A model generated the notes under the pieces. That model saw only the letters and a list, made by a program, of their open reading frames with translations, was not told the origin of the DNA and searched no databases. Below are positions 42,403-50,329 of a stretch of 57,337 nt of DNA, in pieces. Positions within the stretch are counted from its first letter, which is position 1. Each line of letters begins with the position of its first letter. The stretch spans positions 1-57,337 of the forward strand of contig CACFQM010000002.1 of the NCBI GenBank assembly GCA_902568425.1. The letters are read 5' to 3'. This DNA comes from an uncultured Pelagibacteraceae bacterium (GTDB lineage: Bacteria > Pseudomonadota > Alphaproteobacteria > Pelagibacterales > Pelagibacteraceae). The position numbers and the translations under genes were made by a program.

Positions 42403-42598
42403 TTTTCTCCATTTTTATAAGTTTTATATTTTTTGAGTTAGCGCTCTCTAAATATGAGACCCTTTCGGACAACATATCGACGATCTTAATAAGTTTGTTT
42501 AACTCTCTTTTTGACGCTAGATAATCTGTAATAAAAAGGTCCCCCTCTGATAAACTCTTTTTTCTGAGTAAATAAAAATCTGTATTTTTTTTCTTCAT
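42392..42598 (-). CDS. Short coiled-coil protein, first gene of the nuclease operon
   Basis: 68 residues, charged; the segment ELNKLIKIVDMLSERVSYLESANSKNIKLI shows heptad-like spacing and probably forms a coiled coil. No family recognised. A ribosome site (AGGGAG) lies seven bases before the ATG and the 3' end overlaps the PD-(D/E)XK nuclease gene by 11 bases, so it is the translated leader gene of the operon. It could be a small regulator or an assembly factor; both are guesses. Confidence 0.6.
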   Translation of the reverse strand: MKKKNTDFYLLRKKSLSEGDLFITDYLASKRELNKLIKIVDMLSERVSYLESANSKNIKLIKMEKNEK

Positions 42599-42625
42599 AT
42601 TTTCTCCCTGTTTCCCTTTCCAAAA

Positions 42626-42655
42626 GGGGCGTTTAAGAAAGGATAAGAACGCCCC
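42626..42655 (-). promoter_or_regulatory. Leader hairpin upstream of the nuclease operon
   Basis: On the reverse strand GGGGCGTT and AACGCCCC form an 8-bp, GC-rich stem around a 14-base loop, ending about 28 bases before the first start codon and followed by TTTTGG. The four T are too few for a confident terminator; it could be a weak attenuator, mRNA-stabilising hairpin or protein site. It stands out in an otherwise very AT-rich gap. Confidence 0.5.
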
Positions 42656-42760
42656 AATTGGCAGGTTATTTGTTAGCTATATTCTCCTTTTTTTTGTTTA
42701 ATATTCATGCTTAATAAATAGTAAATAATTAGAATTAATTCTTGTGAAATGGATTTAAGA

Positions 42761-42822
42761 ATTTTGGACAAATGACAAAAAATCATAGTTTTTTTTGTCC
42801 AAAATTAAGTTAAGTTTTGGAC
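42761..42822. repeat. Three TTTTGGAC-type boxes, two as a perfect 12-bp inverted repeat
   Basis: ATTTTGGACAAA (42761-42772) and its exact reverse complement TTTGTCCAAAAT (42794-42805) are separated by 21 bases; a third half-box TTTTGGAC follows at 42815-42822, ending two bases before the DUF2237 start codon. The set lies in the 226-bp divergent gap (42599-42824) between the nuclease operon and the DUF2237 gene, so it is a candidate operator acting on both. The rest of the gap holds only a 12-bp palindrome (42731-42742) and the leader hairpin. Confidence 0.6.
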
Positions 42823-42824
42823 TT

Positions 42825-43196
42825 ATGGAAAAACAGAAGAATATTTTAGGGGAAGACTTAGAAAGTTGTTCTGCTGACCCTTTAACGGGATGGTTCAGAG
42901 ACGGGTGCTGTAACACTGATAAAAACGATCGAGGACTTCATACTGTTTGTGTTAAGGTAAATGATGAATTTTTAGAGTGGTGTAAGGAAGCGGGTAATGA
43001 TTTAATTACACCTCATCCTGAATTTGGTTTTCCAGGGTTAAAAAATGGAGATAAATGGTGTGTTTGTGCAAGTTGGTATGCAAGAGCGCTTGAAGCAGGA
43101 AAAGGTTGTCCGATTTATTTAAAAGCAACACACGAAAAAACTTTAGATTTAATACCTATAGAAAAGTTAAAAGAATTTGCGGTAGATCTGTCTTAA
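42825..43196 (+). CDS. DUF2237 family protein
   Basis: 123 residues from the ATG at 42825; an upstream TTG frame exists but adds sequence unlike the family. The protein matches DUF2237 along its length: NILGEDLESCSADPLTGWFRDGCCNT, HTVCVKVNDEFLEW, GNDLITPHPEFGFPGLKNGDKWCVCASWY and KATHEKTLDLIPIEKL. The family is widespread, cysteine- and tryptophan-containing and of unknown function. No ribosome site is seen; a TTTTGGAC box occupies that position. Confidence 0.9.
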   Translation: MEKQKNILGEDLESCSADPLTGWFRDGCCNTDKNDRGLHTVCVKVNDEFLEWCKEAGNDLITPHPEFGFPGLKNGDKWCVCASWYARALEAGKGCPIYLKATHEKTLDLIPIEKLKEFAVDLS

Positions 43197-43207
43197 ACAA
43201 AATTTAT

Positions 43208-43939
43208 TTACTTTAATATACGTCTAAACAAAACTAATAAAAAAAGAAAAGATAATAACTGAGATATCATTGAAAATAACAAAAATAATTGTTTTCTTTG
43301 ATTGATATTATAAAGTTCAATATTAATTTTATATAATTGATCTGTTAATTCATTTTCGGTTTTCCCAAAAAATTCTAGTAATTGATTAAAATAGCTTTCA
43401 TTGTATCTTATTAAATATTGAACATAGTTATAATCAACTGGTACGGGTGGATCAGCTACTATTGATTGACTAATAGAATAACTCGCTTTTTCAATATTAA
43501 TAAAGTGATCACAAAAACTTACTTTTTCTATCTTATCATTTTTTTTTATATCTAAGAATTTTTGACATAACAAAGATTTATTTGTCTCGTCGAAAAAAAT
43601 ATCTTGTATAATTATCACGTGTGACATAAGTATTTTTGCATAAAAATGATCTTTTGTACTTTTTAAATCTATTTCAACATTTTGTTCTTGCTGCCTAAGA
43701 TTTAAAGAAGAAAGTACAAAAAGTTGAAATGATGCAGATCTTATAATTTGTCCGATTTTTCTATTATTCGACAAAGCAGAATTCTGATCTTCAAGAATTT
43801 TTGAATTTCTTTCCTGAACTACACGATATTTATCTTCAATTTGAATTACTGCTTGATCTAAGGAAAGAGAGATTAATTGAAAAAATCCAGCACAAATAAT
43901 TATAATTATACCAAAAAATCCTAATTTTTTTCTTCTCAT
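43208..43939 (-). CDS. Hypothetical membrane protein with N- and C-terminal helices
   Basis: 243 residues. A basic start MRRKKLGF leads to a hydrophobic helix (about 9-30), then a helical, largely polar middle region (including RVVQERNSKILEDQNSALSNNRK) and a C-terminal hydrophobic helix (about 217-240). This predicts two membrane anchors with an exported domain of about 190 residues. No family recognised. Its start overlaps the stop of the gene at 43936 by four bases, and the two proteins share layout, so they probably form a pair. Confidence 0.6.
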   Translation of the reverse strand: MRRKKLGFFGIIIIICAGFFQLISLSLDQAVIQIEDKYRVVQERNSKILEDQNSALSNNRKIGQIIRSASFQLFVLSSLNLRQQEQNVEIDLKSTKDHFYAKILMSHVIIIQDIFFDETNKSLLCQKFLDIKKNDKIEKVSFCDHFINIEKASYSISQSIVADPPVPVDYNYVQYLIRYNESYFNQLLEFFGKTENELTDQLYKINIELYNINQRKQLFLLFSMISQLLSFLFLLVLFRRILK

Positions 43940-44763
43940 TTAACTTCCCTTACTTCAAACACCTGAATGATAATAAAAATAATAATTTGTAGCAAAAATG
44001 CGTAAAATATAGTTGTAGTAGAATTTTTGGTTGCTGTTAAAATTTTTTTATTAATTTGTGATATTTCTTCTGATAGTTCTGAATTTTTTTCTGAATATAA
44101 TAAGCCCATTATATTGTTAATCATATAAAGTTTTTTTATTTCCTCCCTGATTCTTTTATTTAATTCACCGTCCTTAGGTCCAAAAAATTTTTGATCTGCT
44201 AAAATATTTTCTTTTATGGGATTATCATAATAACTAGTATCTTTTAAAATGGAGTAGACAAAATCTAAGCTTTCCTTAACTTCTTTATCAAAACTATCTA
44301 GTGAATTTTCATCAATAAAATTTTTCTTTAATAAATTTAATGTTTGTTCATTATTTTCCAAATATTTTTTTGGCTCTATTCCAATTTTTTTAGCGTCATT
44401 AATTGATAATTCAATTGTTAGTGGAAGCCACGATAATTGGTGAAAATTATATCTTGGATTGCTCATATCTATATATTTAACATCAATATTTTGAGCGAGT
44501 AATTGTATAAAGTCGTAATCAGTATTTCTGTTGTCTAAAGACTTTGTGTCTATTAACCATTCTCTAACTATTCTTTGATCATTGTTAAGTTTAACTAAGT
44601 CTGATCTTAATTTAGTTAATTTACTTTCATAAAATATTGAAACAGCTGAGGTTATTATCGCTGCAATTATAAATGAGATTGTGAAATTGGTTAATATGAG
44701 AAATTTTTTTTTATTTTTTTTGCTAACCGATAAAAGATTATTAATAGCAATAAATTTCAACAT
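43936..44763 (-). CDS. Hypothetical membrane protein, partner of the gene at 43208
   Basis: 275 residues with a basic cytoplasmic start, a hydrophobic helix at about 23-46, a polar helical middle part (KLTKLRSDLVKLNNDQRIVREWL and later ELNKRIREEIKKLYMINNIMG) and a C-terminal hydrophobic helix at about 247-268 ending VFEVREVK. It is laid out like the next gene, with which it overlaps by four bases. I do not recognise either. The topology resembles sensor input modules without an output domain, but no signalling domain is present. Confidence 0.6.
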   Translation of the reverse strand: MLKFIAINNLLSVSKKNKKKFLILTNFTISFIIAAIITSAVSIFYESKLTKLRSDLVKLNNDQRIVREWLIDTKSLDNRNTDYDFIQLLAQNIDVKYIDMSNPRYNFHQLSWLPLTIELSINDAKKIGIEPKKYLENNEQTLNLLKKNFIDENSLDSFDKEVKESLDFVYSILKDTSYYDNPIKENILADQKFFGPKDGELNKRIREEIKKLYMINNIMGLLYSEKNSELSEEISQINKKILTATKNSTTTIFYAFLLQIIIFIIIQVFEVREVK

Positions 44764-44840
44764 TAATTACATATTTCCATACTTTTGATTTTGTTCCAAT
44801 TAAAAAATTAAAAGAGCTTTTCTGTAGTTCTATTATGAAA

Positions 44841-46283
44841 CTACATATCGATTATCATTGTATCTTTAGATCCACCACCCTGTGAACTATTCACAATCGT
44901 ACTTCCTTTTTTTAAAGCCACTCTTGTCAATCCACCTGTTGTAACCCAAGTTGATTTTCCACTTAAAACAAATGGTCTTAAATCTAAGTGTCTTGGCTCT
45001 ATACTATTATCGGTAATAGTTGGTGTGGTAGAAAGTATTTCTAAAGGTTGAGCAATATAATTTCTTGGATTTTTTAAAATATTTTTTTTCATTTCTTCCC
45101 TATTCTTCTTAGAAGCGTGTGGCCCAATTAAAATACCATTACCACCAGAACCATTTGTCGGTTTTACAACGAACTTAGAAATATTTTCTATTACATGTTC
45201 TCTGTGAATTTTTTCACTACAAAGTAAAGTTTCAACTTGTTGAATTTTTGGTTGCTCTCCTAAATAATAAACAATCATTTTGTCGACGTAAGAATAAATA
45301 GCTTTGTCATCAGCTATACCTGTGCCTGGAGCATTTAAAATTCCAACGTTACCTTTTCTCCAGGCTTTAAATAGTCCTGGAACTCCAATCAATGAACCTT
45401 TGAAAAAGGCTTTAGGATCTAGAAAAGTATCATCAAGTCTTCTATAGATACAATCAACTTTTAATTTTCCTCTAACTGTTTTCATGTAAACAACATCTTT
45501 CTCAACAAACAAATCTTTGCCCTCAACAAGAGCTATACCCATTTGCTCAGATAAAAATCTATGCTCAAAATATGCAGAGTTTGCTCTTCCTGGAGTTAAA
45601 ACACACATGTGAGGATCTTTTGTTTTTTTTGGAATACATTCGAGCATGCAGTGATAGAGTTTGTTTGGGTATTGATGAATATCTGAAACTTTATATCTAG
45701 TAAATAATTCAGGGAAGACATCTCTCATTACCATTCGGTTCTCTAACATGTAAGAGATCCCTGAGGGGACCCGCAAGTTGTCTTCCAGAACTAAAAAATC
45801 TCCTTTAATATTTCTAATTAAATCAATACCAGAAATATTTGACCAAGCTTTATGTTTTGGAGAAAAACCGTCACACTCTTTTAAATAATAAGGTGATTTA
45901 AAAACTAGCTCTTTGGGTATGACGTTGTCTTTAAATATTTTTTTATCATTATAAACATCATCAATAAAAAGATTTAAAGCTTTTACCCTTTGCAATAAAC
46001 CTTTTGAAACTTTAGACCAATCTCTTTTTGGAATAATTCTCGGAATTATATCAAGTGGCCACTTTTTTTCTTGAGCTTTTTTTCCAGAAGAATAAACACG
46101 AAAATTAATTCCTCTTGCACTTATTGTGCTTGCACAATTTTTTTCAATCTCTTGTAGCTTTTTGCTACCAATTTTTTCAAGAATACTTGAAATTACCTTA
46201 GCTTGCTTCCTAAGCTTATTGTCTTCACCCAAATACTCGTCATAAGTAGTGTCGGAGTCGTATTTATCCCAAAGTGATCCCAT
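44841..46283 (-). CDS. Circularly permuted ATP-grasp family protein (DUF404/DUF407 type)
   Basis: 480 residues from the preferred start MGSLWDKYDSDTTYDEY; the open frame extends 12 codons upstream with no better ribosome site. The family core is seen as DIIPRIIPKRDWSKVSKGLLQRVKALNLFIDDVY, FLVLEDNLRVPSGISYMLENR, VDCIYRRLDDTFLDP, LNAPGTGIADDKAIYSYV, KPTNGSGGNGILIGPHA and the ending SSQGGGSKDTMI. Such proteins are found with alpha-E, transglutaminase and Anbu genes and are thought to catalyse an ATP-dependent ligation of peptides. Here it is divergent from the Anbu-like gene; alpha-E and transglutaminase genes are not adjacent. Confidence 0.9.
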   Translation of the reverse strand: MGSLWDKYDSDTTYDEYLGEDNKLRKQAKVISSILEKIGSKKLQEIEKNCASTISARGINFRVYSSGKKAQEKKWPLDIIPRIIPKRDWSKVSKGLLQRVKALNLFIDDVYNDKKIFKDNVIPKELVFKSPYYLKECDGFSPKHKAWSNISGIDLIRNIKGDFLVLEDNLRVPSGISYMLENRMVMRDVFPELFTRYKVSDIHQYPNKLYHCMLECIPKKTKDPHMCVLTPGRANSAYFEHRFLSEQMGIALVEGKDLFVEKDVVYMKTVRGKLKVDCIYRRLDDTFLDPKAFFKGSLIGVPGLFKAWRKGNVGILNAPGTGIADDKAIYSYVDKMIVYYLGEQPKIQQVETLLCSEKIHREHVIENISKFVVKPTNGSGGNGILIGPHASKKNREEMKKNILKNPRNYIAQPLEILSTTPTITDNSIEPRHLDLRPFVLSGKSTWVTTGGLTRVALKKGSTIVNSSQGGGSKDTMIIDM

Positions 46284-46395
46284 AAACATTCTTTCATTGT
46301 TAACAATTATGCAAAACAAGCAATTGCATTAATTAGATAGCTGGCATGCTATTATTAATTTGTATATTTATAATTTTTTAATTAAGTATTCGTAC

Positions 46396-47118
46396 ATGAC
46401 ATATTGTATCGGAATCAAGACAAAAGAGGGTTTAGTTTTTGCATCAGACTCAAGAACAAATGCTGGAATGGATAACGTTAATATCTATTCAAAGATGTTT
46501 ACACACGATGTTGGTGATAGAACAATAGTTATAGTTACTTCAGGAAACTTAGGTACATCGCAGGCTGTGTATAAATCTATAGAGAAAGATTTAAAAAGTA
46601 AGTCTGGAACGAATCTTAACACCTGTAAAGATTTTGAACAGATCGCAAGCTATTTAGGTAAATTAAACATAAAACATTCATCACCTGACGGTGTCAATAC
46701 GGACATACTTACTCTTGGAGCAACGTTCATTGTAGGAGGTCAAATTAAAGGTCAACCGCAAGAAATCTATTTAGTTTATCCGCAGGGAAATTTCATTAGA
46801 CCAGCAGATAGTAAACCTTATTTAGTAATTGGCGAGGTCAAGTATGGAAAACCTATTCTGGATAGAGTTATTACGCCAAGTGTAAAAATTGGCGACGCTG
46901 CAAGATGCGCTTTAATTTCAATGGACTCAACTTTGAAAAGTGATTTAACCGTGGGACCTCCGATTGACTTTGCTATTTACAAAAAAGATACAAATAAGAT
47001 TGCATCTTTAAAATGTTTAAATACTTCTGATGAAGACTATTTCAAAGTCTGTAACCAATGGTCGGATAAAGTTGTGAAACTATTCGATACATTCCCAAGA
47101 TTTGATTGGGAAATATAA
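46396..47118 (+). CDS. Anbu-type proteasome-like protease (HslV homologue)
   Basis: 240 residues starting MTYCIG; the longer frame from 46360 is rejected because the family begins at MTYC so that Thr1 is exposed as the nucleophile after removal of Met. KEGLVFASDSRTNAGMDNV contains the catalytic Asp region, SKMFT the Lys region, and IVTSGNLGTSQAV the glycine-rich loop. The Anbu peptidase (ancestral beta-subunit) forms rings related to HslV and the proteasome; natural substrates are unknown. It is paired head-to-head with the ATP-grasp gene, a conserved association. Confidence 0.88.
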   Translation: MTYCIGIKTKEGLVFASDSRTNAGMDNVNIYSKMFTHDVGDRTIVIVTSGNLGTSQAVYKSIEKDLKSKSGTNLNTCKDFEQIASYLGKLNIKHSSPDGVNTDILTLGATFIVGGQIKGQPQEIYLVYPQGNFIRPADSKPYLVIGEVKYGKPILDRVITPSVKIGDAARCALISMDSTLKSDLTVGPPIDFAIYKKDTNKIASLKCLNTSDEDYFKVCNQWSDKVVKLFDTFPRFDWEI

Positions 47119-47144
47119 ATAATTAAGTTTTACAGATTTATTTT

Positions 47145-47804
47145 ATGAAAACTGCAATAATATTTGGTTCCTCAGGTTTAATTGGAAATGAATTATTTAA
47201 AACCATACTTTTAGGAAATACCTACAGTAAAATTAAGATTTTTGTAAGGACAATACCTGAAGTTGATAATCCTAAAGTAGAAATTATTAAAACCGATTTT
47301 AGAAATTTAGAAAAATATAGAGATAAAATTAGTGGTGACGATTGTTATTTTTGCATCGGCACTACAAAAAAAGATACACCCGATAAAAGTGAATATACAA
47401 GAATCGAGTATGATATTCCCGTGCGTGTAGCTACAATAGCAAAAGAAAATTCTGTAAATTCTTTTTTCTACGTTTCCTCTATTGGTGCAAACTCAAAGGC
47501 ATCTAGCAATTATTTAAAAAATAAAGGACTGGTTGAAGAAAAAATAAAAAATCTAAATTTTAATAAGCTTGCTATTATTAGACCCTCTTTGTTAGTTGGA
47601 AATAGAAAATCATTTAGATTAGGAGAGGTCATTTTTACACCTGTCATGAATACTCTTACACTATTTGCTTTTGGGAGTTTGAAAAAATATAAACCAATAA
47701 AAATTGAAAATGTTGTTAAGGCAATGTTGTATATATCTACAAGTACTTCAAATAAAATAGTTTATGAGTCAAACGAGCTCGAGACTTTAGCTAAATCAAA
47801 TTAG
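47145..47804 (+). CDS. NAD(P)-binding epimerase-like protein (HTATIP2/YwnB type)
   Basis: 219-residue atypical short-chain dehydrogenase. The Rossmann motif is FGSSGLIGNELF at residues 7-18, followed by IKIFVRT, a DCYFCIGTTKKDT strand-turn (the CxGTT segment is typical of this subgroup), and FFYVSSIGANSKASSNYLKNKGLVEE with a SYxxxK-like active-site spacing (SNYLKNK). IRPSLLVGNR follows. Substrate unknown. It is 26 bases after the Anbu-like gene on the same strand and ends overlapping the convergent EamA gene. Confidence 0.8.
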   Translation: MKTAIIFGSSGLIGNELFKTILLGNTYSKIKIFVRTIPEVDNPKVEIIKTDFRNLEKYRDKISGDDCYFCIGTTKKDTPDKSEYTRIEYDIPVRVATIAKENSVNSFFYVSSIGANSKASSNYLKNKGLVEEKIKNLNFNKLAIIRPSLLVGNRKSFRLGEVIFTPVMNTLTLFAFGSLKKYKPIKIENVVKAMLYISTSTSNKIVYESNELETLAKSN

Positions 47805-48694
47805 TATCTAAAAACATACCGCCTAGTGTTAAAACCGTAAAAGATAATTGCCAAAGTAATTATAACTCCTCCAATAATTGTATTATTACTTGGAACCTCG
47901 TTAATTCCTAATAAAGGAAGCCAAACCCAAAAAATTCCTCCTAAAATTTCTGTAAGGGATAACAAAGTTAAGTCTGCAGCTGGTAAATATTTTGATTTTG
48001 CTGAATATAAAATAAGTGCTGAACAAACTATAAATCCATGGAGTGAAGAAAGTGAAGTATTTTTTAAAGACATCAAAACATTACTGTCATTATAAAGTAT
48101 AACTAATAAAGAAATAATCGCTGCAAAAATTCCTGCTATAGATACAGTTGTAAGTTTAGGAGTATTCTTTTTCCATCTAAGAGTAACTGTGAATACTGCA
48201 AAACCTAAAGAAGATACTAAACCATTAACGAGACCAAAGAGTGTTCCGGCTTGGATACTATCAAAACACATAAATATTATTCCAGCAGCAGCAATTATTA
48301 TGGCTATAAAAGTTGTTTTGGATATTTTTTCATTTAAAAAAATATAAGCTATAATTGCTGCTAAAAAAGGTAACGCGCCTAACATTAAAAGTGTGACTGC
48401 TGCTGAAGTTGAAGTAAGTGAAAGAATAAAAGTTAAATTTGCAATACCAAGACTTATTCCCCCAATTATTCCTGAAAGACCAATTTTATTATAATTATTT
48501 GTAAACTTACTGCCTTCAGTTAAAAATAAATAAAGATTTAAGATTATAAAAATTGCTGTTCCTCTTATTAAAGAATACTGCCATGGAACAAGTTCGGCAT
48601 TATCCATATTTCTTACTACTAATGGACCAAAAGACCAGATTAACCCAGCTAACAAAACAAAAAACATAGCTGAGCTAATTTTGTTTTTTGACAT
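47801..48694 (-). CDS. EamA/DMT family transporter
   Basis: 297 residues, ten hydrophobic helices arranged as two EamA repeats: FVLLAGLIWSFGPLVVRNMD begins the first and TLFGLVNGLVSSLGFAVFTVTLRW the second, each with the AALLALEP-like helix (here TLLMLGALPFLAAIIAYIFLNEKIS and LTLLSLTEILGGIFWVWL). The start at 48694 is preferred over an in-frame upstream ATG, because it gives the normal N-terminus and a one-base overlap with the ETF-QO stop. Substrate unknown; members export amino acids or other metabolites. Confidence 0.88.
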   Translation of the reverse strand: MSKNKISSAMFFVLLAGLIWSFGPLVVRNMDNAELVPWQYSLIRGTAIFIILNLYLFLTEGSKFTNNYNKIGLSGIIGGISLGIANLTFILSLTSTSAAVTLLMLGALPFLAAIIAYIFLNEKISKTTFIAIIIAAAGIIFMCFDSIQAGTLFGLVNGLVSSLGFAVFTVTLRWKKNTPKLTTVSIAGIFAAIISLLVILYNDSNVLMSLKNTSLSSLHGFIVCSALILYSAKSKYLPAADLTLLSLTEILGGIFWVWLPLLGINEVPSNNTIIGGVIITLAIIFYGFNTRRYVFRY

Positions 48695-50301
48695 TACATA
48701 TTGCCGTATTTTGGACCGCCACCACCTTCTGGTGCTACCCAATTAATATTCTGAGAAGGTTCTTTGATATCGCAAGTTTTGCAATGGATACAATTTTGTG
48801 AATTAATTACAAATTCATTTTTTTGTATCTCATAAACTCCAACGGGACAGTATCTTTGGGCAGGTTCATCATATTCTTTTAAAGTATATTGTATGGGCAA
48901 ATATTTATTTTTTAATTGAAGATGTACCGGTTGGTTTTCAGTGTGATTTGTACCTGTTAAATAAACCGAGCTTGTTTTATCAAAAGTAAGTTTGCCGTCA
49001 GGTTTTGGGTATTCAATCTTAGGCATTTTACTTGCAGGCTTTAAAGCTTCGTGGTCTGCATGCTTGTGCTTCAGTGTAAAAGGTAACTTTCCTCTGAATA
49101 AAATTTGGTCAATTCCTGTAAAGATAATTCCAAGTAACAATCCCCAACTAAAACTTGGTTTAACGTTTCTTGCTGCATGAAGTTCTTTATAAACCCAACT
49201 TTTTTTAAATAATTCTTCGTATAGAGATAACTTTCTTTTTCTTTTAATATGCTCAACAATAGTTTCTGCTGCAATCATTCCGCTTTTCATTGCTGTGTGC
49301 GTTCCTTTTATCTTCGGCATATTTAAAGTTCCTGCATCACAACCAACTAATAATGCTCCAGGCATATACATTTTTGGTAAACTTTGAAGACCGCCCTCAA
49401 TTAAAGCTCTGGCGCCAAAAGAAATTCTTTTTCCTCCTTCAAACATTTTTCTTATAGCTTTATGTGTTTTAAATCTTTGAAACTCATCAAATGGAGATAA
49501 GTGTGGGTTTTGATAATCAAGTCCAATAACATAACCAAGATAAATTTGTTTATTCTCAGCATGATAAATAAAACTTCCACCATATGTTTTGCTATCTAGA
49601 GGCCAGCCTGCAGTATGCATTACTAATCCTTCTTGATGTTGTTCATCACTCACTTCCCAAATTTCTTTTAGTCCAATACCGTATTGCTGTGGATTTTTTC
49701 CTTCATCTAAATTAAATTTTTTAATTAATTGTTTACCTAAATGTCCTCTGCATCCTTCTGAAAAAACTGTAACTTTTGCATGAAGCTCCATTCCTTCTTG
49801 GTATCCATCTTTTTTATTTCCTTCTTTATCTAATCCCATATCCAAAGTTGCTACTCCTTTTACAGAACCATCTTCATTAAAAAGAACTTCGCTCGCAGGA
49901 AATCCTGGAAAGATTTCAACACCTAGCTTCTCAGCTTTTTCCGCTAGCCAACGGCAAAGATTAGCAAGACTGACTATGTAATTGTTATGATTTTTTTGTA
50001 CGGCAGGTAAAAGCCAAGTAGGCCAACTTAGAGATGATTTTTTTCCTAAAAATAAAAATTTTTCTTTTGTAACTTTAGTTTTAACAGGGGCTCCCTCTTC
50101 TTTCCAGTTTGGTAATAATTCGTCTAAAGCTCTAGTTTCTAAAACATTTCCACTTAATATATGGGCACCAACCTCTGCACCTTTTTCTAAGATACAGATA
50201 TTTAGTTTTGGTTCTAGTTGCTTTAGTTTAATTGCAGTAGATAATCCTGATGGACCAGCACCAACTATTACTACATCGTATTGCATTGTCTCTCTAGACA
50301 T
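48694..50301 (-). CDS. Electron transfer flavoprotein-ubiquinone oxidoreductase
   Basis: Passes electrons from reduced ETF to ubiquinone at the inner membrane. From MSRETMQYDV the protein is 535 residues, near the family size. VVIVGAGPSGLSTAIKLKQL is the FAD motif, EKGAEVGAHILSGNVLE follows, and the C-terminus carries the [4Fe-4S] motif CPVGVYEI, then NSQNCIHCKTCDIKEPSQNINWVAPEGGGGP, a near-invariant family ending. A longer frame to 50418 and an ATG at 50331 exist, but would overlap the divergent gene at 50330. No ribosome site discriminates. The EamA gene follows with a one-base overlap. Confidence 0.95.
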   Translation of the reverse strand: MSRETMQYDVVIVGAGPSGLSTAIKLKQLEPKLNICILEKGAEVGAHILSGNVLETRALDELLPNWKEEGAPVKTKVTKEKFLFLGKKSSLSWPTWLLPAVQKNHNNYIVSLANLCRWLAEKAEKLGVEIFPGFPASEVLFNEDGSVKGVATLDMGLDKEGNKKDGYQEGMELHAKVTVFSEGCRGHLGKQLIKKFNLDEGKNPQQYGIGLKEIWEVSDEQHQEGLVMHTAGWPLDSKTYGGSFIYHAENKQIYLGYVIGLDYQNPHLSPFDEFQRFKTHKAIRKMFEGGKRISFGARALIEGGLQSLPKMYMPGALLVGCDAGTLNMPKIKGTHTAMKSGMIAAETIVEHIKRKRKLSLYEELFKKSWVYKELHAARNVKPSFSWGLLLGIIFTGIDQILFRGKLPFTLKHKHADHEALKPASKMPKIEYPKPDGKLTFDKTSSVYLTGTNHTENQPVHLQLKNKYLPIQYTLKEYDEPAQRYCPVGVYEIQKNEFVINSQNCIHCKTCDIKEPSQNINWVAPEGGGGPKYGNM

Positions 50302-50329
50302 TGCTGGGACTATATCATAGAATTTTTCC

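Noticed and set aside
42795-42824. Extended TTG start for the DUF2237 gene
   Set aside because: The added residues are outside the family and overlap the inverted-repeat array; the ATG at 42825 gives the normal N-terminus.
36002-44763. Prophage or integrative element
   Set aside because: No integrase, structural genes, attachment repeats or tRNA target are visible; a phage origin of single genes remains possible.
46360-46395. Upstream start for the Anbu-like protease
   Set aside because: It would bury the catalytic Thr that must follow the initiator Met; the family begins MTYC.
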